DNA of 64,000 nt from Paramecium sonneborni (lineage: Eukaryota; Ciliophora; Oligohymenophorea; Peniculida; Parameciidae). The translations under genes and the position numbers were made by a program. Positions within the stretch are counted from its first letter, which is position 1, and each line of letters starts with the position of its first letter. This document shows, in pieces, positions 63,675 to 64,000 of the stretch. Under the pieces are notes generated by a model. That model worked only from the letters and a program-made list of their open reading frames with translations, did not search any database and was not told where the DNA came from. The stretch is from the NCBI GenBank assembly GCA_905182985.1, contig CAJJDN010000051.1, positions 319,650 to 383,649 on the forward strand, in the 5' to 3' direction.

Positions 63675-64000
63675 ATGATAAAATTTGTAGACCTAAAGCA
63701 ATTAAATATTAATAGCTATCTACAGTGATATTAGTTTGATTCTAGGTGTTATTACTCTAATTATAGGTAGAAGTAGAACATTTAGTGCATTTTTATAATG
63801 AAGGATTATAAGAATATGTAAATTAGGTTAATTAGTAGCATTCATTAGGTCCATAACCTGAGGGATCGATTTCTTAACAAACTCCATTAATAAAACTACA
63901 GGTTTTAATTTATGAAGAAATCCAAGTAGAGATGTTGATACAATTATTAGTAGATTTATATTGGAAATCGCAAGTTAAATCAACACATTTGTTAGAATCT
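63675..64000 (+). CDS. 5' end of an unrecognised gene (runs off the window)
   Basis: ATG 63675 with two proposed introns, 63687-63715 (29 nt) and 63725-63745 (21 nt, GTG donor), leads to an open frame from 63746 to the window end: VEVEHLVHFYNEGLQEYVNQ, then VLIYEEIQVEMLIQLLVDLY. The 5' splice choices are tentative; the 85 open codons at the end are better supported. No family seen. Confidence 0.4.

Overview
This window is macronuclear DNA of a ciliate, very probably Paramecium. It is extremely AT-rich. TAA and TAG occur all through conserved protein domains, where glutamine is expected, and TGA is the only codon that closes the reading frames (ciliate nuclear code). Coding regions are interrupted by about 80 tiny introns of roughly 20-35 nt, nearly all GTA...AG, and genes are packed with gaps often under 200 bp. 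Standard-code ORF calling sees only fragments, so I read the genes by hand with TGA as sole stop and placed introns where they restore a conserved frame. Almost every model ended with an intron-subtracted length divisible by three. I saw no rRNA, tRNA, CRISPR array or intact mobile element.

1-16.7 kb: end of an unknown gene, a 1,389-aa EF-hand/coiled-coil protein, a small HTH protein, a tubulin-tyrosine-ligase-like enzyme (TTLL), an alveolin-like P/Y/V-rich protein, a coiled-coil protein, a DAO-family FAD oxidoreductase, 5-formyl-THF cyclo-ligase, a coiled-coil gene present twice through an assembly artefact, and an MFS transporter. 16.7-31 kb: a coiled-coil protein, a decayed ORF, a tandem CCCH zinc-finger protein, a Tyr/Pro-motif protein, a PH-domain protein kinase, a branched-chain aminotransferase pseudogene, MOB1, two unknown genes and a double cyclic-nucleotide-binding-domain protein.

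31-46 kb: a small MGC-start protein, a Sec13-like WD40 protein, a second kinase, a RING/TRAF-type ubiquitin ligase with a polyQ tract, a giant RhoGEF-PX-FERM protein, a possible secreted protein with frame breaks, a Ser/Asn-rich protein, Tudor-SN (SND1) and a two-TM sensor-like protein. 46-64 kb: a divergent pair 12 bp apart, a dual-specificity phosphatase, ATP12 assembly factor, an ABHD17-like serine hydrolase (partly duplicated across a 57-N gap), a mitochondrial carrier, ribose-5-phosphate isomerase B, a multi-KH RNA-binding protein with an SR tail, a FYVE/coiled-coil protein with a possible TBC region, a small Cys-rich protein, a sorting nexin, an unknown gene, a second TTLL, and the start of one more gene.

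The genes are not an operon. Recurrent themes are cilia and cortex (two TTLLs, EF-hand/coiled-coil proteins, alveolin-like), membrane traffic and phosphoinositide binding (FYVE, PX twice, PH, Sec13-like), signalling (two kinases, MOB1, cNMP-binding protein, RhoGEF, DSP) and mitochondrial support (ATP12, carrier). The most unusual single object is the DH-PH-PX-FERM protein at 36174-39904. Two near-exact long direct repeats look like uncollapsed contig overlaps, not biology.
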